In this document: piece after piece, positions 24,793 to 35,641 of the stretch
How positions within the stretch are numbered: position 1 is the stretch's first letter
Layout of the letters: the number at the start of each line of letters is the position of its first letter
Assembly (NCBI RefSeq): GCF_022171985.1
Contig: NZ_JAJVHF010000001.1
Span: 558,001 to 622,000, forward strand
Length of the DNA stretch: 64,000 nucleotides
Source: Huaxiibacter chinensis
GTDB taxonomy: Bacteria > Pseudomonadota > Gammaproteobacteria > Enterobacterales > Enterobacteriaceae
Reading direction: 5' to 3'
Translations under genes and position numbers: made by a program
Notes under the pieces: model-generated
Told to the model about the DNA's origin: nothing
The model's input: only the letters and a program-made list of their open reading frames with translations
Database searches by the model: none

Positions 24793-26022
24793 TTACTGAA
24801 GCGCACTGCCGACACGTTTGTCACGCAGGAAAATCACCATTAATCCTACCCACAGCACGCCATTGATCAGATTAAACAGGCTGAACAAACCGTTACCGCC
24901 GAACGCGTAGGCGTGTTTGCTGATCTCGATCCCAACGGTAAAAATCAGCATTTGCAACATGCCCATGGCAGCCGAAACCGTGCCCTTACTCATTTCACTG
25001 GCGAACAACGTCAGGCGCACCAGCCCCGCGTTGGCAATCCCGATACCAAACGCATAGATGCTCAGCCCCGCTGTCATCCACAGATACGCGTGGGAAGAGG
25101 CAACCGTAGCCACCGCCGCCACCAGCAGCCCTGCCGCAATCGGCCAGCCGCCCATGATGATCAGCGAGCGCACGCTGCGGCGGGATGTCAACCGGGCAAG
25201 GACAAGGTTCCCCACGATCAACGCGCCGAAAATCGGCACCTGCAGCAGGCCGTACTCATAGCTACTGAGCTGCTCGCCGCTGATAATAATTACCGGAGAC
25301 TGAGCAATCCACGCCAGCAATGGCAAACTGACAAACCCCGTTGCCAGCGCGCCCGCCACAAAACGGCTATTTTTCAGCACTTCTTTGTAGTCGCGACCCA
25401 GCTCCTTAAGCGAGAGTTTTTCGCCGAGTCGGGTCGCCGTTTCAGGCATGGCGCGGTGGAGGCCGAAAAATGAGACGGCGGCAAGCACGGCAAACAGCAC
25501 AAACATGCCTTCCCACGGGGCAACATGCACCCAGGCTGCGCCCACCAGCGGTCCCAGCAGGGGAGCGATAAGCGCCACGTTAGCCATTAACGCGGTGATC
25601 TTAATGCACACCGCCTCTTCGAATGACTCCTGAATCGCGGCATACCCTACCGCGCCGATAAAGCACAGGCTCACCCCCTGCAAAAAACGCAGCAAGGTAA
25701 ATTGTTCGATATTTTGTGCCAGCAGCGTCGCCAGACAGGTCACGATAAACCAGACCACGCCGGTCAGCATCACCGGGCGGCGGCCAATACGATCCGACAG
25801 CGGCCCCAGTAGCCACTGTAAAAACATGCCGCCCGCCAGATAGGCGGTCATGGAGGTAGGGACCCACTCAATACCGGCGTTGTACTGCTCTACTACCGCC
25901 AGCATACCCGGCTGGATCATATCGTTGCCGATATAGGTAGAGAACTCGTAAAGCACCAGACAGAGAGGGAAAAGTAACGCCTGGCGACCCAGACGGTGAC
26001 CCGAGGAAGAACGGTTTAACAT
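24793..26022 (-). CDS. mdfA: multidrug efflux MFS transporter MdfA
   Basis: 409 residues, 12 membrane segments, nearly identical to E. coli MdfA (Cmr). The acidic residues essential for proton and drug coupling in membrane segment 1 are present ([16 protein letters not shown]26 and D34). Motif A reads [14 protein letters not shown]. It exports chloramphenicol, fluoroquinolones and lipophilic cations and also exchanges Na+/K+ for protons at alkaline pH. A core chromosomal gene, not an acquired resistance gene. Confidence 0.97.
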   Translation of the reverse strand: MLNRSSSGHRLGRQALLFPLCLVLYEFSTYIGNDMIQPGMLAVVEQYNAGIEWVPTSMTAYLAGGMFLQWLLGPLSDRIGRRPVMLTGVVWFIVTCLATLLAQNIEQFTLLRFLQGVSLCFIGAVGYAAIQESFEEAVCIKITALMANVALIAPLLGPLVGAAWVHVAPWEGMFVLFAVLAAVSFFGLHRAMPETATRLGEKLSLKELGRDYKEVLKNSRFVAGALATGFVSLPLLAWIAQSPVIIISGEQLSSYEYGLLQVPIFGALIVGNLVLARLTSRRSVRSLIIMGGWPIAAGLLVAAVATVASSHAYLWMTAGLSIYAFGIGIANAGLVRLTLFASEMSKGTVSAAMGMLQMLIFTVGIEISKHAYAFGGNGLFSLFNLINGVLWVGLMVIFLRDKRVGSALQ

Positions 26023-26127
26023 GCGGTCTCTTTATAGTGTCAAAATCGCGGTGATTTTAATGAAATGCCGCAGCCTGAGATAGTGAATTATCGAGGAGAA
26101 ACAGAAATAAAGCACATATCGTTGTCG

Positions 26128-26160
26128 TTTAAGGTTTCCTTAAGTTGACACCCTTATGAT
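26128..26160 (+). promoter_or_regulatory. PmrA (BasR) box and -10 of the PAP2-ybjG operon
   Basis: TTTAAG-GTTTC-CTTAAG (26128-26144) fits the PmrA half-site pattern YTTAAK-N5-YTTAAK perfectly. TATGAT follows at 26155-26160, the spacing typical of PmrA-activated promoters where the box replaces the -35. As I recall, ybjG is PmrA-regulated in E. coli and Salmonella. Confidence 0.75.
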
Positions 26161-26189
26161 ACCCGGATGACACGTCACAGAACGTAATT

Positions 26190-26918
26190 ATGACACAGAC
26201 TGTAACCCCATCAGAATTATCTAAGTCGCAGACAACTAAGACAAAACCGCTTTACCGTTTGCCTGTTCGCTTTTATGGTTATCAACTTTTAACGCTGGCG
26301 CTCCTGGCGGTGCTCTTTACCTGGATCTCCCGCGATGAAACCTTCGATCGCTGGATTACGGGTTTCTGGTATGACGCTGCTCTGCACCGCTTCCCCCTGC
26401 AACAAAACCCGTTGCTGGATCTGCTGAACCACCGGCTGGCGAAATATCTCGCGATTGCGCTTGCCGTATCGGCACTGATTTACGGGGTCGTTTGTCGTCA
26501 CGCGCGCTGGGTCACCACCGCATTACTGGTGGGTCTGGGGACGCTGGTCGTGGGCACACTGAAAAGCATTAGCCATCACAGCTGCCCCTGGGATCTGGTG
26601 GAATACGGGGGCAAAGCGGTCTCGTGGCCCCTTTTTGGTCACCCCCCCGCAGACAGCGGTCCCGGGCGGTGTTTTCCCGGCGGACACGCCTCCAGCGGCT
26701 TTATGTTGATGGGGCTGTTTTTTGGATTCTGGCGCGAGCGGCCTCGTCTGGCCTGGGGTTGCGTGGCGCTCGGCGTCGCGATGGGCCTGATAATGGGATT
26801 TGGTCAGGTGATGCGCGGCGCGCATTTTTTCTCACATAACCTGTGGGCAGGTTGGTGGGTGTGGTTTTCTCAGGTAGTGGCCTACGGCCTCATCTCTGCC
26901 TGGTTTGCAAAAGAGTAA
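26190..26918 (+). CDS. PAP2-family lipid phosphatase
   Basis: 242 residues, about six membrane segments, with a PAP2 phosphatase active site: KSISHHSCPWDL (first motif), CFPGGHASSGF (catalytic histidine) and RGAHFFSHNLW (second histidine). Not present in E. coli between mdfA and ybjG. The substrate could be a lipid A, undecaprenyl or phosphatidylglycerol phosphate. It is first in an operon with ybjG (7-bp gap), behind a PmrA box, so a role in cationic-peptide response or lipid A remodelling is likely. Confidence 0.85.
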   Translation: MTQTVTPSELSKSQTTKTKPLYRLPVRFYGYQLLTLALLAVLFTWISRDETFDRWITGFWYDAALHRFPLQQNPLLDLLNHRLAKYLAIALAVSALIYGVVCRHARWVTTALLVGLGTLVVGTLKSISHHSCPWDLVEYGGKAVSWPLFGHPPADSGPGRCFPGGHASSGFMLMGLFFGFWRERPRLAWGCVALGVAMGLIMGFGQVMRGAHFFSHNLWAGWWVWFSQVVAYGLISAWFAKE

Positions 26919-26925
26919 CGAGGAT

Positions 26926-27534
26926 ATGTTAGAGAATCTCAATTACGGACTGTTTTATCTGATTAATGCCACCCCTGCTTCGCCAGAGTGGACGATCGAC
27001 GTTGCCACCTTCATTGCCAGGGATCTGATCAATATCGTGCCAGCGCTGGTGGTGATCCTGTGGCTGTGGGGGCCACGTAAACAGGTGAGCGCCCAGCGCC
27101 AACTGGTGATCAAAGTGGCGATGGCGCTGGTTATCAGCATGACGGCCTCGTGGACGCTGGGCCACCTGTTCCCGCACGATCGTCCGTTTGTGGACCACGT
27201 CGGCTATAACTTCCTCCATCACTCCGCCGATGATTCCTTCCCGAGCGATCACGGTACGGTGATCTTCACCTTTGCGCTGGCCTTCCTGTTATGGCATCGC
27301 CTGTGGTCTGGCGTGGTGTTGATGGCTATCGCGACGTCCATCGCCTGGTCCAGGGTGTATCTGGGCGTTCACTGGCCGCTGGATATGCTGGGCGGCCTGC
27401 TGGTGGGGATGATTGGCTGCCTGAGCGCGCAGATTCTCTGGAATCTCTGCGGAACACCGCTTTATCAGGCACTTCAGCGTCTCTATCGCATCTGCTTTGC
27501 CTTCCCTATCCGCAAAGGCTGGATACGTGACTAA
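26926..27534 (+). CDS. ybjG: undecaprenyl-diphosphate phosphatase YbjG
   Basis: 202 residues, PAP2 superfamily: GHLFPHDRPF, DDSFPSDHGTVIF (catalytic histidine) and SRVYLGVHWPLDMLGG. It recycles undecaprenyl diphosphate to the carrier lipid monophosphate on the periplasmic side and gives bacitracin tolerance. The ATG at 26926, after AACGAGGAT, gives MLENLNYGLF as in E. coli; the earlier ATG lies in the upstream gene. Ends in a strong terminator. Confidence 0.94.
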   Translation: MLENLNYGLFYLINATPASPEWTIDVATFIARDLINIVPALVVILWLWGPRKQVSAQRQLVIKVAMALVISMTASWTLGHLFPHDRPFVDHVGYNFLHHSADDSFPSDHGTVIFTFALAFLLWHRLWSGVVLMAIATSIAWSRVYLGVHWPLDMLGGLLVGMIGCLSAQILWNLCGTPLYQALQRLYRICFAFPIRKGWIRD

Positions 27535-27557
27535 CCCCAGTCCGACAGGTTACACTT

Positions 27558-27587
27558 GAACGCCCGCCCTGCGGGCGTTCACTTTTT
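27558..27587 (+). terminator. ybjG terminator
   Basis: GAACGCCCGC, loop CCT, GCGGGCGTTC, then ACTTTTTC. Confidence 0.88.
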
Positions 27588-27601
27588 CATCCCGAGGAAC
27601 T

Positions 27602-28360
27602 ATGGAAACACGACGCGATGACCGCATTGCACAGCTGCTGCAGGCGCTAAAGCGCAGCGATAAGCTGCATCTCAAAGAAGCCGCCGCGTTGCTTGGCGTA
27701 TCGGAGATGACCATCCGTCGGGATTTAAACAGTGAACCGGGGCCTGTGGTCCTGCTGGGGGGCTATATTGTTCTGGAGCCTCGCAGCGCCAGCCACTATC
27801 TGATTAACGATCAGAAAACGCGTCTGGTCGAAGAAAAGCGCAAGGCGGCACGCCTTGCAGCCTCGCTTGTGCAGCCTCATCAGACGTTATTTTTTGACTG
27901 TGGAACCACGACGCCGTGGATAATCGAAGCCATTGATAATGCCCTGCCGTTTACCGCCGTTTGTTACTCCCTGAACACCTTCCTTGCCCTTCAGGAAAAG
28001 CCCGAGTGCCGGGTGATTCTGTGCGGCGGAGAGTTCCACGCCAGTAATGCGATTTTTAAGCCGTTAGATCTTCAGGATACCTTGACGAATCTTTGCCCCG
28101 ACATTGCCTTTTACTCTGCGGCTGGCGTCAGCGTACGTCAGGGGGCGACCTGCTTTAATCTTGAAGAGTTAACGGTGAAGCACTGGGCGATGAATGCGGC
28201 GCAATACCACGTGCTGGTGGTCGATCACAGTAAGTTTGGCAAGGTGCGTTCGGCCAGAATGGGTGAGCTGGCCCGCTTCGACGCGATTGTTAGCGATTGT
28301 CGCCCGGATGAAGAGCTGGTCGCGCATGCGAAGGCGCAGCAGATTAAGCTGATGTATTGA
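27602..28360 (+). CDS. deoR: deoxyribonucleoside operon repressor DeoR
   Basis: 252 residues. The N-terminal DeoR-type helix-turn-helix is LHLKEAAALLGVSEMTIRRDL; the sugar-phosphate sensor domain has FFDCGTTTPWIIEAI and LCGGEFHASNAIF. It represses deoCABD, nupG and related genes and is released by deoxyribose 5-phosphate. Same position and length as in E. coli. Confidence 0.96.
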   Translation: METRRDDRIAQLLQALKRSDKLHLKEAAALLGVSEMTIRRDLNSEPGPVVLLGGYIVLEPRSASHYLINDQKTRLVEEKRKAARLAASLVQPHQTLFFDCGTTTPWIIEAIDNALPFTAVCYSLNTFLALQEKPECRVILCGGEFHASNAIFKPLDLQDTLTNLCPDIAFYSAAGVSVRQGATCFNLEELTVKHWAMNAAQYHVLVVDHSKFGKVRSARMGELARFDAIVSDCRPDEELVAHAKAQQIKLMY

Positions 28361-28384
28361 GGAAGCGGGTGACGTTCTTGCAGG

Positions 28385-28425
28385 CCTGATGCCCTCACCC
28401 CGGCCCTCTCCCACGGGGAGAGGGA
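28385..28425 (+). repeat. single copy of the palindromic repeat found in the three arrays
   Basis: GATGCCCTCACCCCGGCCCT... CTCCCACGGGGAG core, same orientation as the arrays at 46.8 and 54.6 kb. Confidence 0.8.
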
Positions 28426-28435
28426 GAAAACACTA

Positions 28436-28464
28436 AAAACGGCAACTGAGTTGCCGTTTTGCGT
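28436..28464. terminator. bidirectional terminator between deoR and dacC
   Basis: AAAACGGCAACTGAGTTGCCGTTTT: a stem with an A-run on one side and a T-run on the other, between convergent genes. Confidence 0.85.
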
Positions 28465-28468
28465 TTAT

Positions 28469-29674
28469 CTACGAGAACCACCCGCCGAACCAGCCGTGGA
28501 ATTTCATTAAGACGAAGTCCCACATCCGGCTGAAGAATCCGCCCTCTTCCACCGCTTCCATCACGATCAGCGGACGCTGTTCGATAGATTTGCCATTGAG
28601 CTGGAAGTCGATCGAGCCAACCACCTGGCCTTTCTTCAGCGGCGCGGTCAGCTGTGGGTCGGTGAGGGTATAGCTTGCTTTAAGGTTTTTGAGTTGACCA
28701 CGTGGAATGGTCACCGAGCCCGCTTCCCCTGCACCCAGATTCACTTCGCTCTTATCACCAAACCAGACGCGCTGGCTCACAAAGGTGGCGTCCGGCTTAA
28801 TCGGCGTCACGGTTTCAAAGAAACGGAAGCCCCAGGTGAGTAATTTTTCTGATTCGTTAAACCGAATACGGTCGGTTTTTGTGCCCAGCACAACGGAAAT
28901 CAGGCGCATATCACCCTGCGTCGCCGAAGCCACCAGGTTGTAGCCCGCGCCTGCCGTCGTGCCGGTTTTCATGCCGTCCACGTTAATGTTGCTGCTCCAC
29001 AACAGACGGTTGCGGTTTGGCTGGCGTATCTTGTTAAAGGTGAACTCTTTCTCTTTGTGGATGGCGTATTCGTCCGGCACGTCATGGATAAGGGCTTTGC
29101 CCAACAGCGCCATATCACGTGCGGTACTGAATTGCCCAGGCGCATCCAGCCCGTGTACGGTCTTGAAGGTGGTCTTGGTTAATCCCAGCCTTTGCGCGTA
29201 ACCATTCATCAAACCGATAAATGAATCCTGACTGCCTGCCACATAATCGGCCAGGGCAATACACGCATCATTTCCGGACTGAATGATAACACCTTTGTTC
29301 AGGTCGGAAACCGAGACCTGATCGCCCGGTTTCAGGAACATGACGGAAGAGCCACGCAGCGCGGGATTACCCGTCGCCCAGGCGTCTTTACCGATGGTGA
29401 CCATATCATCGAGCTTAATTTTCCCGGCTTTTAATGCCTGACCAACCACGTAGCTGGTCATAATTTTGGTCAGACTGGCGGGGTCAAGCTGTTCGTCGGC
29501 ATTGCCTTCCGCCAGCACTTTGCCGCTGGCGTAATCCATCAAAATCCAGGCGCGCGCATCAACCGGCGGCGCTTCTGGCGCGGCCTGCTCGGCCGCGTAG
29601 AGCGTTGGGGCAAAAAGGAAAAGCAGCGCAGAGCCTGCCGCCAGGCTGCGCAGAGAGGAAGTTTTTTGCGTCAT
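28469..29674 (-). CDS. dacC: D-alanyl-D-alanine carboxypeptidase DacC (PBP6)
   Basis: 401 residues. Signal peptide to about residue 27, then class C low-mass PBP motifs: SLTK (nucleophile serine), SGN ([11 protein letters not shown]) and KTGTT. A C-terminal amphipathic anchor ([10 protein letters not shown]) attaches it to the outer face of the inner membrane. It trims the terminal D-alanine from muropeptides. The open frame reaches 29695, but ATG 29674 gives [15 protein letters not shown], matching E. coli. Confidence 0.96.
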   Translation of the reverse strand: MTQKTSSLRSLAAGSALLFLFAPTLYAAEQAAPEAPPVDARAWILMDYASGKVLAEGNADEQLDPASLTKIMTSYVVGQALKAGKIKLDDMVTIGKDAWATGNPALRGSSVMFLKPGDQVSVSDLNKGVIIQSGNDACIALADYVAGSQDSFIGLMNGYAQRLGLTKTTFKTVHGLDAPGQFSTARDMALLGKALIHDVPDEYAIHKEKEFTFNKIRQPNRNRLLWSSNINVDGMKTGTTAGAGYNLVASATQGDMRLISVVLGTKTDRIRFNESEKLLTWGFRFFETVTPIKPDATFVSQRVWFGDKSEVNLGAGEAGSVTIPRGQLKNLKASYTLTDPQLTAPLKKGQVVGSIDFQLNGKSIEQRPLIVMEAVEEGGFFSRMWDFVLMKFHGWFGGWFS

Positions 29675-29932
29675 AAATGCCACCCGAGTGTCCATTCAAA
29701 TAATTACGTCACATCACCGTGTCGCAACAAGCGATGAGTAATAGCGCACTAGAACTATTAAAGAAACCTATACCAGGTAAAGTTTTTAAAGTTTACGCAA
29801 TAACATTCATATACGCTTTGATTCAGCGGTTTTTTTTATCATCTGTTGCGTATTTGTTAGCTTTATCTCACGATGTCAAAAACGCCTTGTTTCATTTACC
29901 AGACAGATAAACTGAACGATTCAGGAGTCATT

Positions 29933-30559
29933 ATGATTACGCTGTGGGGCAGGAATAATTCAACCAATGTTAAAAAGGTGCTCTGGACGCTGGAAGAGCT
30001 TGAGCTTCCGTACAACCAAATCATGGCCGGGCTCGAATTTGGGGTCAATAAAGACGCAGAGTATCTGGCGATGAACCCGAATGGTCTGGTCCCCCTGCTG
30101 CGTGATGACGAGACCGATCTCACGCTGTGGGAATCGAATACCATCGTGCGTTATCTGGCCGCGCAGTATGGTCAAAGCCGCCTGTGGATTGATAGCCCGG
30201 CCGAGCGGGCCAGCGGTGAAAAATGGATGGATTGGGCCAACCAGACGCTCTCTCCCTCCCATCGCGTGATCCTGATGGGGCTGGCGAGAACGCCGGAAGC
30301 CGAGCGCAATTACCCCGCTATTCATGCCGCGCAGGATGCCTGTGAATCGCTCTTCGAATTAATGGACAGCACGCTCGCCAGCCAGCCGTGGTTCTCCGGC
30401 AAAGAGTTTGGCGTGGGTGATATTGCCGTCGCCCCCTTTGTCTGGAACCTGACCAATCTTGGCATCACGTGGGCACCGCGCCCGCATCTGGAACGCTGGC
30501 TGAAGCAACTTAGCGAGCGTCCCGCTTATCGCAGCACGGTGATGATCCCGGTTAGCTAA
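29933..30559 (+). CDS. gstB: glutathione S-transferase GstB
   Basis: 208 residues: thioredoxin-like N-terminal domain ([37 protein letters not shown]) and helical C-terminal domain ([15 protein letters not shown]). It matches E. coli GstB (YliJ), which conjugates glutathione to electrophiles such as bromoacetate. AGGAG precedes the ATG. The stop codon is immediately adjacent to that of convergent yliI. Confidence 0.94.
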   Translation: MITLWGRNNSTNVKKVLWTLEELELPYNQIMAGLEFGVNKDAEYLAMNPNGLVPLLRDDETDLTLWESNTIVRYLAAQYGQSRLWIDSPAERASGEKWMDWANQTLSPSHRVILMGLARTPEAERNYPAIHAAQDACESLFELMDSTLASQPWFSGKEFGVGDIAVAPFVWNLTNLGITWAPRPHLERWLKQLSERPAYRSTVMIPVS

Positions 30560-31678
30560 TCACGATCCGGACGGACTGACTTTCCACAGTTGTCCGTCCG
30601 ATTCATCGGTTAACACATACAGATAGCCATCCGGCCCCACGCGGACGTCACGGATACGCTGGTCTTTGTCTTCCAGAATGCGCCCCTCTTCGGTCACTTT
30701 ATTGCCGTTCACGTTAAGCACAATCACGCTTTTCTCTTTCAGTGCGCCTATAAACAGTTTGTTTTTCCATTGCGGGAAAACGTCGCTGTTGTAGAACGCC
30801 ATCCCGCTCACGGCGGGTGAGACTTTCCAGACAAAGAGCGGCGGTTCGGTGCCTTCGTGATGTTCCCCCTTCGCTTCAGGGATCTTCAGCCCGCTGTAGT
30901 TAATGCCGTGGGTAGCCAGCGGCCAGCCATAGTTTTTGCCTTTTTCCGGGATGTTGATTTCATCGCCCCCGCGCGGGCCATGTTCGTTCAGCCAGAGCGT
31001 GTCGCTCCACGGGTTCATTGCCATACCTTGCGGATTGCGTATGCCGTAGGACCAGATTTCCGGGCGGGCGCCGGCTTTATCAACGAAGGGATTATCGGCG
31101 GGGATTTTGCCCTGGTCGGTCAGTCGTACCACCTTGCCCTGCAATTTATCAAGGTCCTGCGCCGTCGGGCGCTGATTGTTCTCCCCAAGACTAATGAACA
31201 GATGCCCTTTGCCATCGAACACCAGCCGTCCGCCAAAGTGATTGCCGGTCGAAAGTTTGGGCATCTGGCGGAACACCACCTGGAAGGATTCAATGCGCGA
31301 CAGATCCTCGCTCAGACGACCATACCCCACCGCCGTACCGGCTTTTCCGTCAGTTCCCACTTCGGCATAACTCAGCCAGAGACGTCGTGAGTGCTCAAAG
31401 TCCGGCGCCAGGACCACATCAAACAGTCCTCCCTGCCCGCTATCCCACACTTTTGGAATACCCACTATCGGATCGGATAATCCTTTTCCTGCCTGCCAGT
31501 GCCTGAGCTGGCCTCCTTTTAATGTCACAAGCAGCCCCTGATTTTCCGGTAAAAAAGCCAGCGACCAGGGATGATCCAGTTTGGTCTGCAAAACTTCGAC
31601 CTTCACCGGCGCAGGTGCCGCCACAAGCGAACCCGAGAGAAACAGCAGAGACAGGGGGATAAGCGAAGATCGACGCAT
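30560..31678 (-). CDS. yliI: PQQ-dependent soluble aldose sugar dehydrogenase YliI
   Basis: 372 residues, Sec signal peptide (cleavage near AAPAP), six-bladed beta-propeller of the glucose/sorbosone dehydrogenase family. Conserved segments are LDHPWSLAFLPE, SYGIRNPQGMAMNPWSDTLW and NEHGPRGGDEIN. It oxidises aldoses in the periplasm if the cofactor PQQ is supplied; no PQQ genes are seen here. GGAG lies seven bases before the ATG. Confidence 0.93.
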   Translation of the reverse strand: MRRSSLIPLSLLFLSGSLVAAPAPVKVEVLQTKLDHPWSLAFLPENQGLLVTLKGGQLRHWQAGKGLSDPIVGIPKVWDSGQGGLFDVVLAPDFEHSRRLWLSYAEVGTDGKAGTAVGYGRLSEDLSRIESFQVVFRQMPKLSTGNHFGGRLVFDGKGHLFISLGENNQRPTAQDLDKLQGKVVRLTDQGKIPADNPFVDKAGARPEIWSYGIRNPQGMAMNPWSDTLWLNEHGPRGGDEINIPEKGKNYGWPLATHGINYSGLKIPEAKGEHHEGTEPPLFVWKVSPAVSGMAFYNSDVFPQWKNKLFIGALKEKSVIVLNVNGNKVTEEGRILEDKDQRIRDVRVGPDGYLYVLTDESDGQLWKVSPSGS

Positions 31679-31784
31679 AACGCACTCCTTTTTCGACGTA
31701 TGGCTTAAAGACTAGCCAGATCGAATCAAAGCGCGGCAACTTTTACAAAAGCTTAAGCAGACGGGGGAGCTGCCTCCCCCGTGT

Positions 31785-32168
31785 TTACGCCTGACCGAGC
31801 GCGTGGTGTTCTTTCAAAGACATAATACAAAGCGTTAATGTTGTCAGACAGTTTTCAAGTTTCCGGGCATCAACTGCAACAAAGGTCGGGCAATCATGGT
31901 GTCCCGTCATCATACAGACAGCCACCTGTGACAGTGCCAGAGCCGCCTGCCGTAAGATCTGCCGTTCGTCGACATCATAATGTTGCCGCAGGACCGGCGC
32001 TCTGTCGCGCATTTCATTACACAGACCCAGGCAGTTTTGACCCAGATGCTCGCTTTCGCTGACTGACATATACCCTTTTGCTGTTCTCAACTGAAGATAG
32101 GCAGCAATATCGATTCGGGCGTTGATCAACTTATTCAGAAGATCGCGTTTCAGTCTGTCAACGGACAT
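31785..32168 (-). CDS. bssR: biofilm formation regulator BssR
   Basis: 127 residues, same length as E. coli BssR (YliH). Conserved: AYLQLRTAKGYMSVSESEHL, GHHDCPTF.AVDARKLENCLTTLTL. In E. coli it represses biofilm through indole/AI-2 linked signals; the molecular function is unknown. GGGAGG seven bases before ATG 32168 fixes the start; the longer frame to 32189 lacks such a site. Confidence 0.9.
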   Translation of the reverse strand: MSVDRLKRDLLNKLINARIDIAAYLQLRTAKGYMSVSESEHLGQNCLGLCNEMRDRAPVLRQHYDVDERQILRQAALALSQVAVCMMTGHHDCPTFVAVDARKLENCLTTLTLCIMSLKEHHALGQA

Positions 32169-32384
32169 ACTTTTACCTCCCTCTGTCAATGATTGTGCCC
32201 CTTCAGAATATGTTCATTTTTTGTTCGATTTACTGCCCGGGATCAATAAAAGATAACTGTTTAACATTTTTTACAATGTAACAACTTCACCAGAACTGAC
32301 CTTCCGCGTTTTGAGTCTATAAATCCGCCACGGAACGCTGTAAAATCGCGCCTGATAATTCGATAAATGATGATTTTTTAACCT

Positions 32385-33710
32385 ATGAGCAATGTTACGC
32401 ACCAGCCTAAAATCGGCTTCGTCTCCCTGGGCTGTCCTAAAAACCTGGTGGATTCTGAACGCATCCTGACCGAACTTCGCACCGAAGGCTATGACGTGGT
32501 GCCAAGCTACGACAACGCTGACATGGTGATTGTAAACACCTGTGGCTTTATCGACAGCGCCGTTCAGGAGTCCCTGGAAGCCATCGGCGAAGCGCTGACC
32601 GAAAACGGCAAAGTGATTGTGACCGGTTGCCTGGGAGCAAAAGTCGATCAAATCCGTGAAGTGCACCCTAAAGTGCTCGAAATCACCGGGCCGCACAGCT
32701 ATGAGCAGGTACTGGAGCACGTTCACCACTACGTGCCAAAACCAAAACACAACCCGTTCCTGAGCCTGGTGCCTGAACAGGGCGTGAAGCTGACGCCGCG
32801 CCATTATGCGTATTTGAAAATTTCTGAAGGTTGCAACCATCGCTGCACCTTCTGCATTATCCCGTCTATGCGTGGCGATCTGGTCAGCCGCCCGATTGGT
32901 GAAGTGCTGGCAGAAGCCAAACGTCTGGCGGACGCAGGCGTAAAAGAGCTGCTGGTTATCTCCCAGGATACGTCGGCGTACGGTGTGGACGTGAAGCACC
33001 GCGCTGGCTTCCACAACGGTGAGCCGGTGAAAACCAGCATGGTCGGCCTGTGTGAGCAGCTTGCGAAACTGGGTATCTGGACGCGTCTGCACTACGTATA
33101 CCCGTATCCGCACGTTGACGACGTCATCCCATTGATGGCGGAAGGCAAGATCCTGCCCTACCTGGATATCCCGCTGCAGCACGCCAGCCCGCGCATTCTG
33201 AAGTTGATGAAGCGTCCAGGCTCCGTCGACCGTCAGCTGGCACGCATTAAGCAGTGGCGTGAAATCTGCCCGGACCTGACCCTGCGTTCAACCTTTATCG
33301 TGGGCTTCCCGGGTGAAACCGAAGAAGATTTCCAGATGCTGCTCGACTTCCTGAAAGAAGCCCGCCTGGATCGCGTCGGCTGCTTCAAATACAGCCCGGT
33401 CGATGGCGCCACGGCGAACGAACTGGCCGATCAGGTGCCGGAGGAGGTCAAAGAAGAGCGCTGGAACCGCTTCATGCAGCTGCAACAGCAGATCTCTGCT
33501 GAACGTCTGCAGGAGAAAGTGGGCCGCGAAATTCTGGTCATTATCGATGAAGTGGACGAAGAAGGCGCGATTGGCCGCAGCATGGCGGATGCGCCGGAAA
33601 TCGATGGCGCAGTGTATCTGAACGGCGAAACCAGCGTTAAGCCGGGTGATATCCTTCGCGTGAAAGTCGAAAACGCCGACGAATATGATTTGTGGGGAAG
33701 CCGGGTGTAA
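32385..33710 (+). CDS. rimO: ribosomal protein S12 methylthiotransferase RimO
   Basis: 441 residues. An N-terminal UPF0004 domain with three cysteines (LGCPKN, NTCGF, TGCLG) holds one 4Fe-4S cluster. The radical-SAM core has CNHRCTFC (CxxxCxxC), and a C-terminal TRAM domain contacts S12. It adds a methylthio group to Asp88 of ribosomal protein S12. In E. coli it lies beside yliEF; those genes are absent here. Confidence 0.97.
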   Translation: MSNVTHQPKIGFVSLGCPKNLVDSERILTELRTEGYDVVPSYDNADMVIVNTCGFIDSAVQESLEAIGEALTENGKVIVTGCLGAKVDQIREVHPKVLEITGPHSYEQVLEHVHHYVPKPKHNPFLSLVPEQGVKLTPRHYAYLKISEGCNHRCTFCIIPSMRGDLVSRPIGEVLAEAKRLADAGVKELLVISQDTSAYGVDVKHRAGFHNGEPVKTSMVGLCEQLAKLGIWTRLHYVYPYPHVDDVIPLMAEGKILPYLDIPLQHASPRILKLMKRPGSVDRQLARIKQWREICPDLTLRSTFIVGFPGETEEDFQMLLDFLKEARLDRVGCFKYSPVDGATANELADQVPEEVKEERWNRFMQLQQQISAERLQEKVGREILVIIDEVDEEGAIGRSMADAPEIDGAVYLNGETSVKPGDILRVKVENADEYDLWGSRV

Positions 33711-33732
33711 ATACGTTTTGCCCTCCCTTTTA

Positions 33733-33756
33733 CCCTCTCCCGCCGGGAGAGGGTTT
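33733..33756 (+). terminator. rimO terminator built from a repeat core
   Basis: CCCTCTCCC, loop GCC, GGGAGAGGG, then TTT. The stem is the core of the dispersed palindromic repeat seen elsewhere in the window. Confidence 0.65.
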
Positions 33757-33763
33757 GACCTGA

Positions 33764-34675
33764 TTATCCCTTAATTCTTGGATCCAGCGCGTCGCGCAAC
33801 CCATCTCCTAACAGGTTAAACGCCAGTACGGTCAGAAAAATGGCCAGGCTCGGAAATATCGCCACGTGCGGTGCAATGACCATATCAGCCCTTGCCTCGT
33901 TAAGCATCGCCCCCCACTCCGGCGTCGGCGGCTGCGCGCCCAATCCCAGAAACGACAGGCTGGCCGCGGAGATAATCGACACCCCAATGCGCATGGTAAA
34001 GTACACCACAATCGACGAGACCGTCCCCGGCAGGATGTGGCTAAAGAGCAGGGTCGCATCACTGGCGCCAATGCTGCGCGCCGATTCAATAAAGGTTTGT
34101 TGTTTTAACACCAGCGTATTCCCGCGGACCAGACGGGCAAAGGCCGGTATAGAAAAGACCGCCACGGCGATAATCACGTTCGCCATGCCGCTGCCCATTA
34201 TCGCCACGACGGCAATCGCCAGAAGAATACCGGGGAAGGCAAACAGCACATCGCAAATACGCATGATAATGCGATCCCACCACCCTTCGTAAAACCCGGC
34301 AATCAGCCCCAACACGGTGCCAATGATTGCCCCAATCAGAACGGCGAATACGCCCGCCGTCAGCGATATTTGCGCGCCTAAAAGCACGCGGCTAAAAATG
34401 TCACGCCCCAGAGAGTCCACGCCGAACCAGTGCAGCATGGAGGGGCCATCGTTCAGCCGGTCATAATCGAAATAATTCTCGGCATCGAAGGGGGTAATCC
34501 ACGGCGCAAGAACCGCCACAATGATCAAGAGCAAGACAAAAAGCCCCGCCGTCATCGCGATTGGCTGGCGGCGAAATCGCCGCCAGAACTCCATCCACGG
34601 CGTGCGGATATGGTCCGGTTTTAGCCCCGGCATTGCGTTTAATATGGCCTGACGGCGCCAGTTAAACAGTCGCAT
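33764..34675 (-). CDS. gsiD: glutathione ABC transporter permease GsiD
   Basis: 303 residues, six membrane segments, DppC-type permease. The EAA region is [28 protein letters not shown]. With GsiC it forms the channel of the glutathione importer. Last gene of iaaA-gsiABCD, directly adjacent to the gsiC stop and convergent with rimO. Confidence 0.95.
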   Translation of the reverse strand: MRLFNWRRQAILNAMPGLKPDHIRTPWMEFWRRFRRQPIAMTAGLFVLLLIIVAVLAPWITPFDAENYFDYDRLNDGPSMLHWFGVDSLGRDIFSRVLLGAQISLTAGVFAVLIGAIIGTVLGLIAGFYEGWWDRIIMRICDVLFAFPGILLAIAVVAIMGSGMANVIIAVAVFSIPAFARLVRGNTLVLKQQTFIESARSIGASDATLLFSHILPGTVSSIVVYFTMRIGVSIISAASLSFLGLGAQPPTPEWGAMLNEARADMVIAPHVAIFPSLAIFLTVLAFNLLGDGLRDALDPRIKG

Positions 34676-35596
34676 TTACTTGTACCTGATTGCCGGGTTA
34701 ATGGCGGCGTAAAGCACATCCACCACCAGGTTGATAAGAATAAATTCCAGTGAAAACAGCAATACTTCCGCCTGAATCACCGGATAGTCGCGCATGTCGA
34801 CAGAGTCGACCAGCAGGCGACCTAACCCCGGCCAGTTAAAGACTTTCTCGACGACAATCGACCCGCCGAGCAAGAAGCCAAATTGCAGCCCCATCATGGT
34901 GACGACGGGGATCATGGCGTTTCGCAGGCCATGCTTGAGGATGACCCATTTTTCGCTGACCCCTTTCGCCCGCGCCGTTCGCATATAGTCTTCGCTCAAT
35001 ACGTCGACGAATGACGCGCGCGTAAAGCGCGCCATCACCGCCGCCACAGCGGCACCCAGGGTTATCGACGGCAGCACATAGTGCTTCCAGGTGTCTGCCC
35101 CAACCGTGGGCAACCAGCCCAGCTCAACGGAGAAAATCTGCATCAGCAGCATCCCCAGCGCAAAGGCGGGGAACGAAATCCCGGTAACGGCCAGCGCCAT
35201 ACCCAGCCGGTCCGGCCAGCGGTTACGCCAGACGGCCGCGATAATTCCTGCCCCCAGCCCAAACAGCATTGCCCAGGTCATGCTGGCGATGGTCAGCCAG
35301 AAGGTGGGCATGAAGCGGCTGGCAATCTCTTCCGAAACCGGGCGACGTGAGACCATAGAGGTCCCAAAATCGCCCTGCAGGACATCGGTCATATAGTGCC
35401 AGAACTGCACATATAACGGCCGATCGAGACCTAACTGCTTACGCACCATGTCGATCACGGTGGCGTCAGCCTCCGGGCCGGCAATGAGTCGCGCCGGATC
35501 GCCCGGGAGCATATGGACAAATAAAAACACCAGCACTGCCACAATGAACAGCGTCGGGATCAACCCCAGAAGGCGTTTAATCACATAATTCAGCAT
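34676..35596 (-). CDS. gsiC: glutathione ABC transporter permease GsiC
   Basis: 306 residues, DppB-type permease with EAA loop [28 protein letters not shown] 35596 ([11 protein letters not shown]) agrees with E. coli and has GAGGGAAA upstream; the frame to 35611 adds five residues of the ribosome-site region. Fully conserved. Confidence 0.95.
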   Translation of the reverse strand: MLNYVIKRLLGLIPTLFIVAVLVFLFVHMLPGDPARLIAGPEADATVIDMVRKQLGLDRPLYVQFWHYMTDVLQGDFGTSMVSRRPVSEEIASRFMPTFWLTIASMTWAMLFGLGAGIIAAVWRNRWPDRLGMALAVTGISFPAFALGMLLMQIFSVELGWLPTVGADTWKHYVLPSITLGAAVAAVMARFTRASFVDVLSEDYMRTARAKGVSEKWVILKHGLRNAMIPVVTMMGLQFGFLLGGSIVVEKVFNWPGLGRLLVDSVDMRDYPVIQAEVLLFSLEFILINLVVDVLYAAINPAIRYK

Positions 35597-35641
35597 GCCT
35601 TTCCCTCTCATCCCGCAGAATCACACCTGCGGGAATGAGTC

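Noticed and set aside
24793..26022. mdfA as an acquired resistance gene
   Set aside because: It lies in its normal core position with backbone composition; no mobile element flanks it.
29719..29910. 63-codon hydrophobic plus-strand frame between dacC and gstB
   Set aside because: No ribosome site; the region more likely holds the two divergent promoters.
32271..33182. 303-codon minus-strand frame opposite rimO
   Set aside because: Antisense shadow of a conserved radical-SAM gene.
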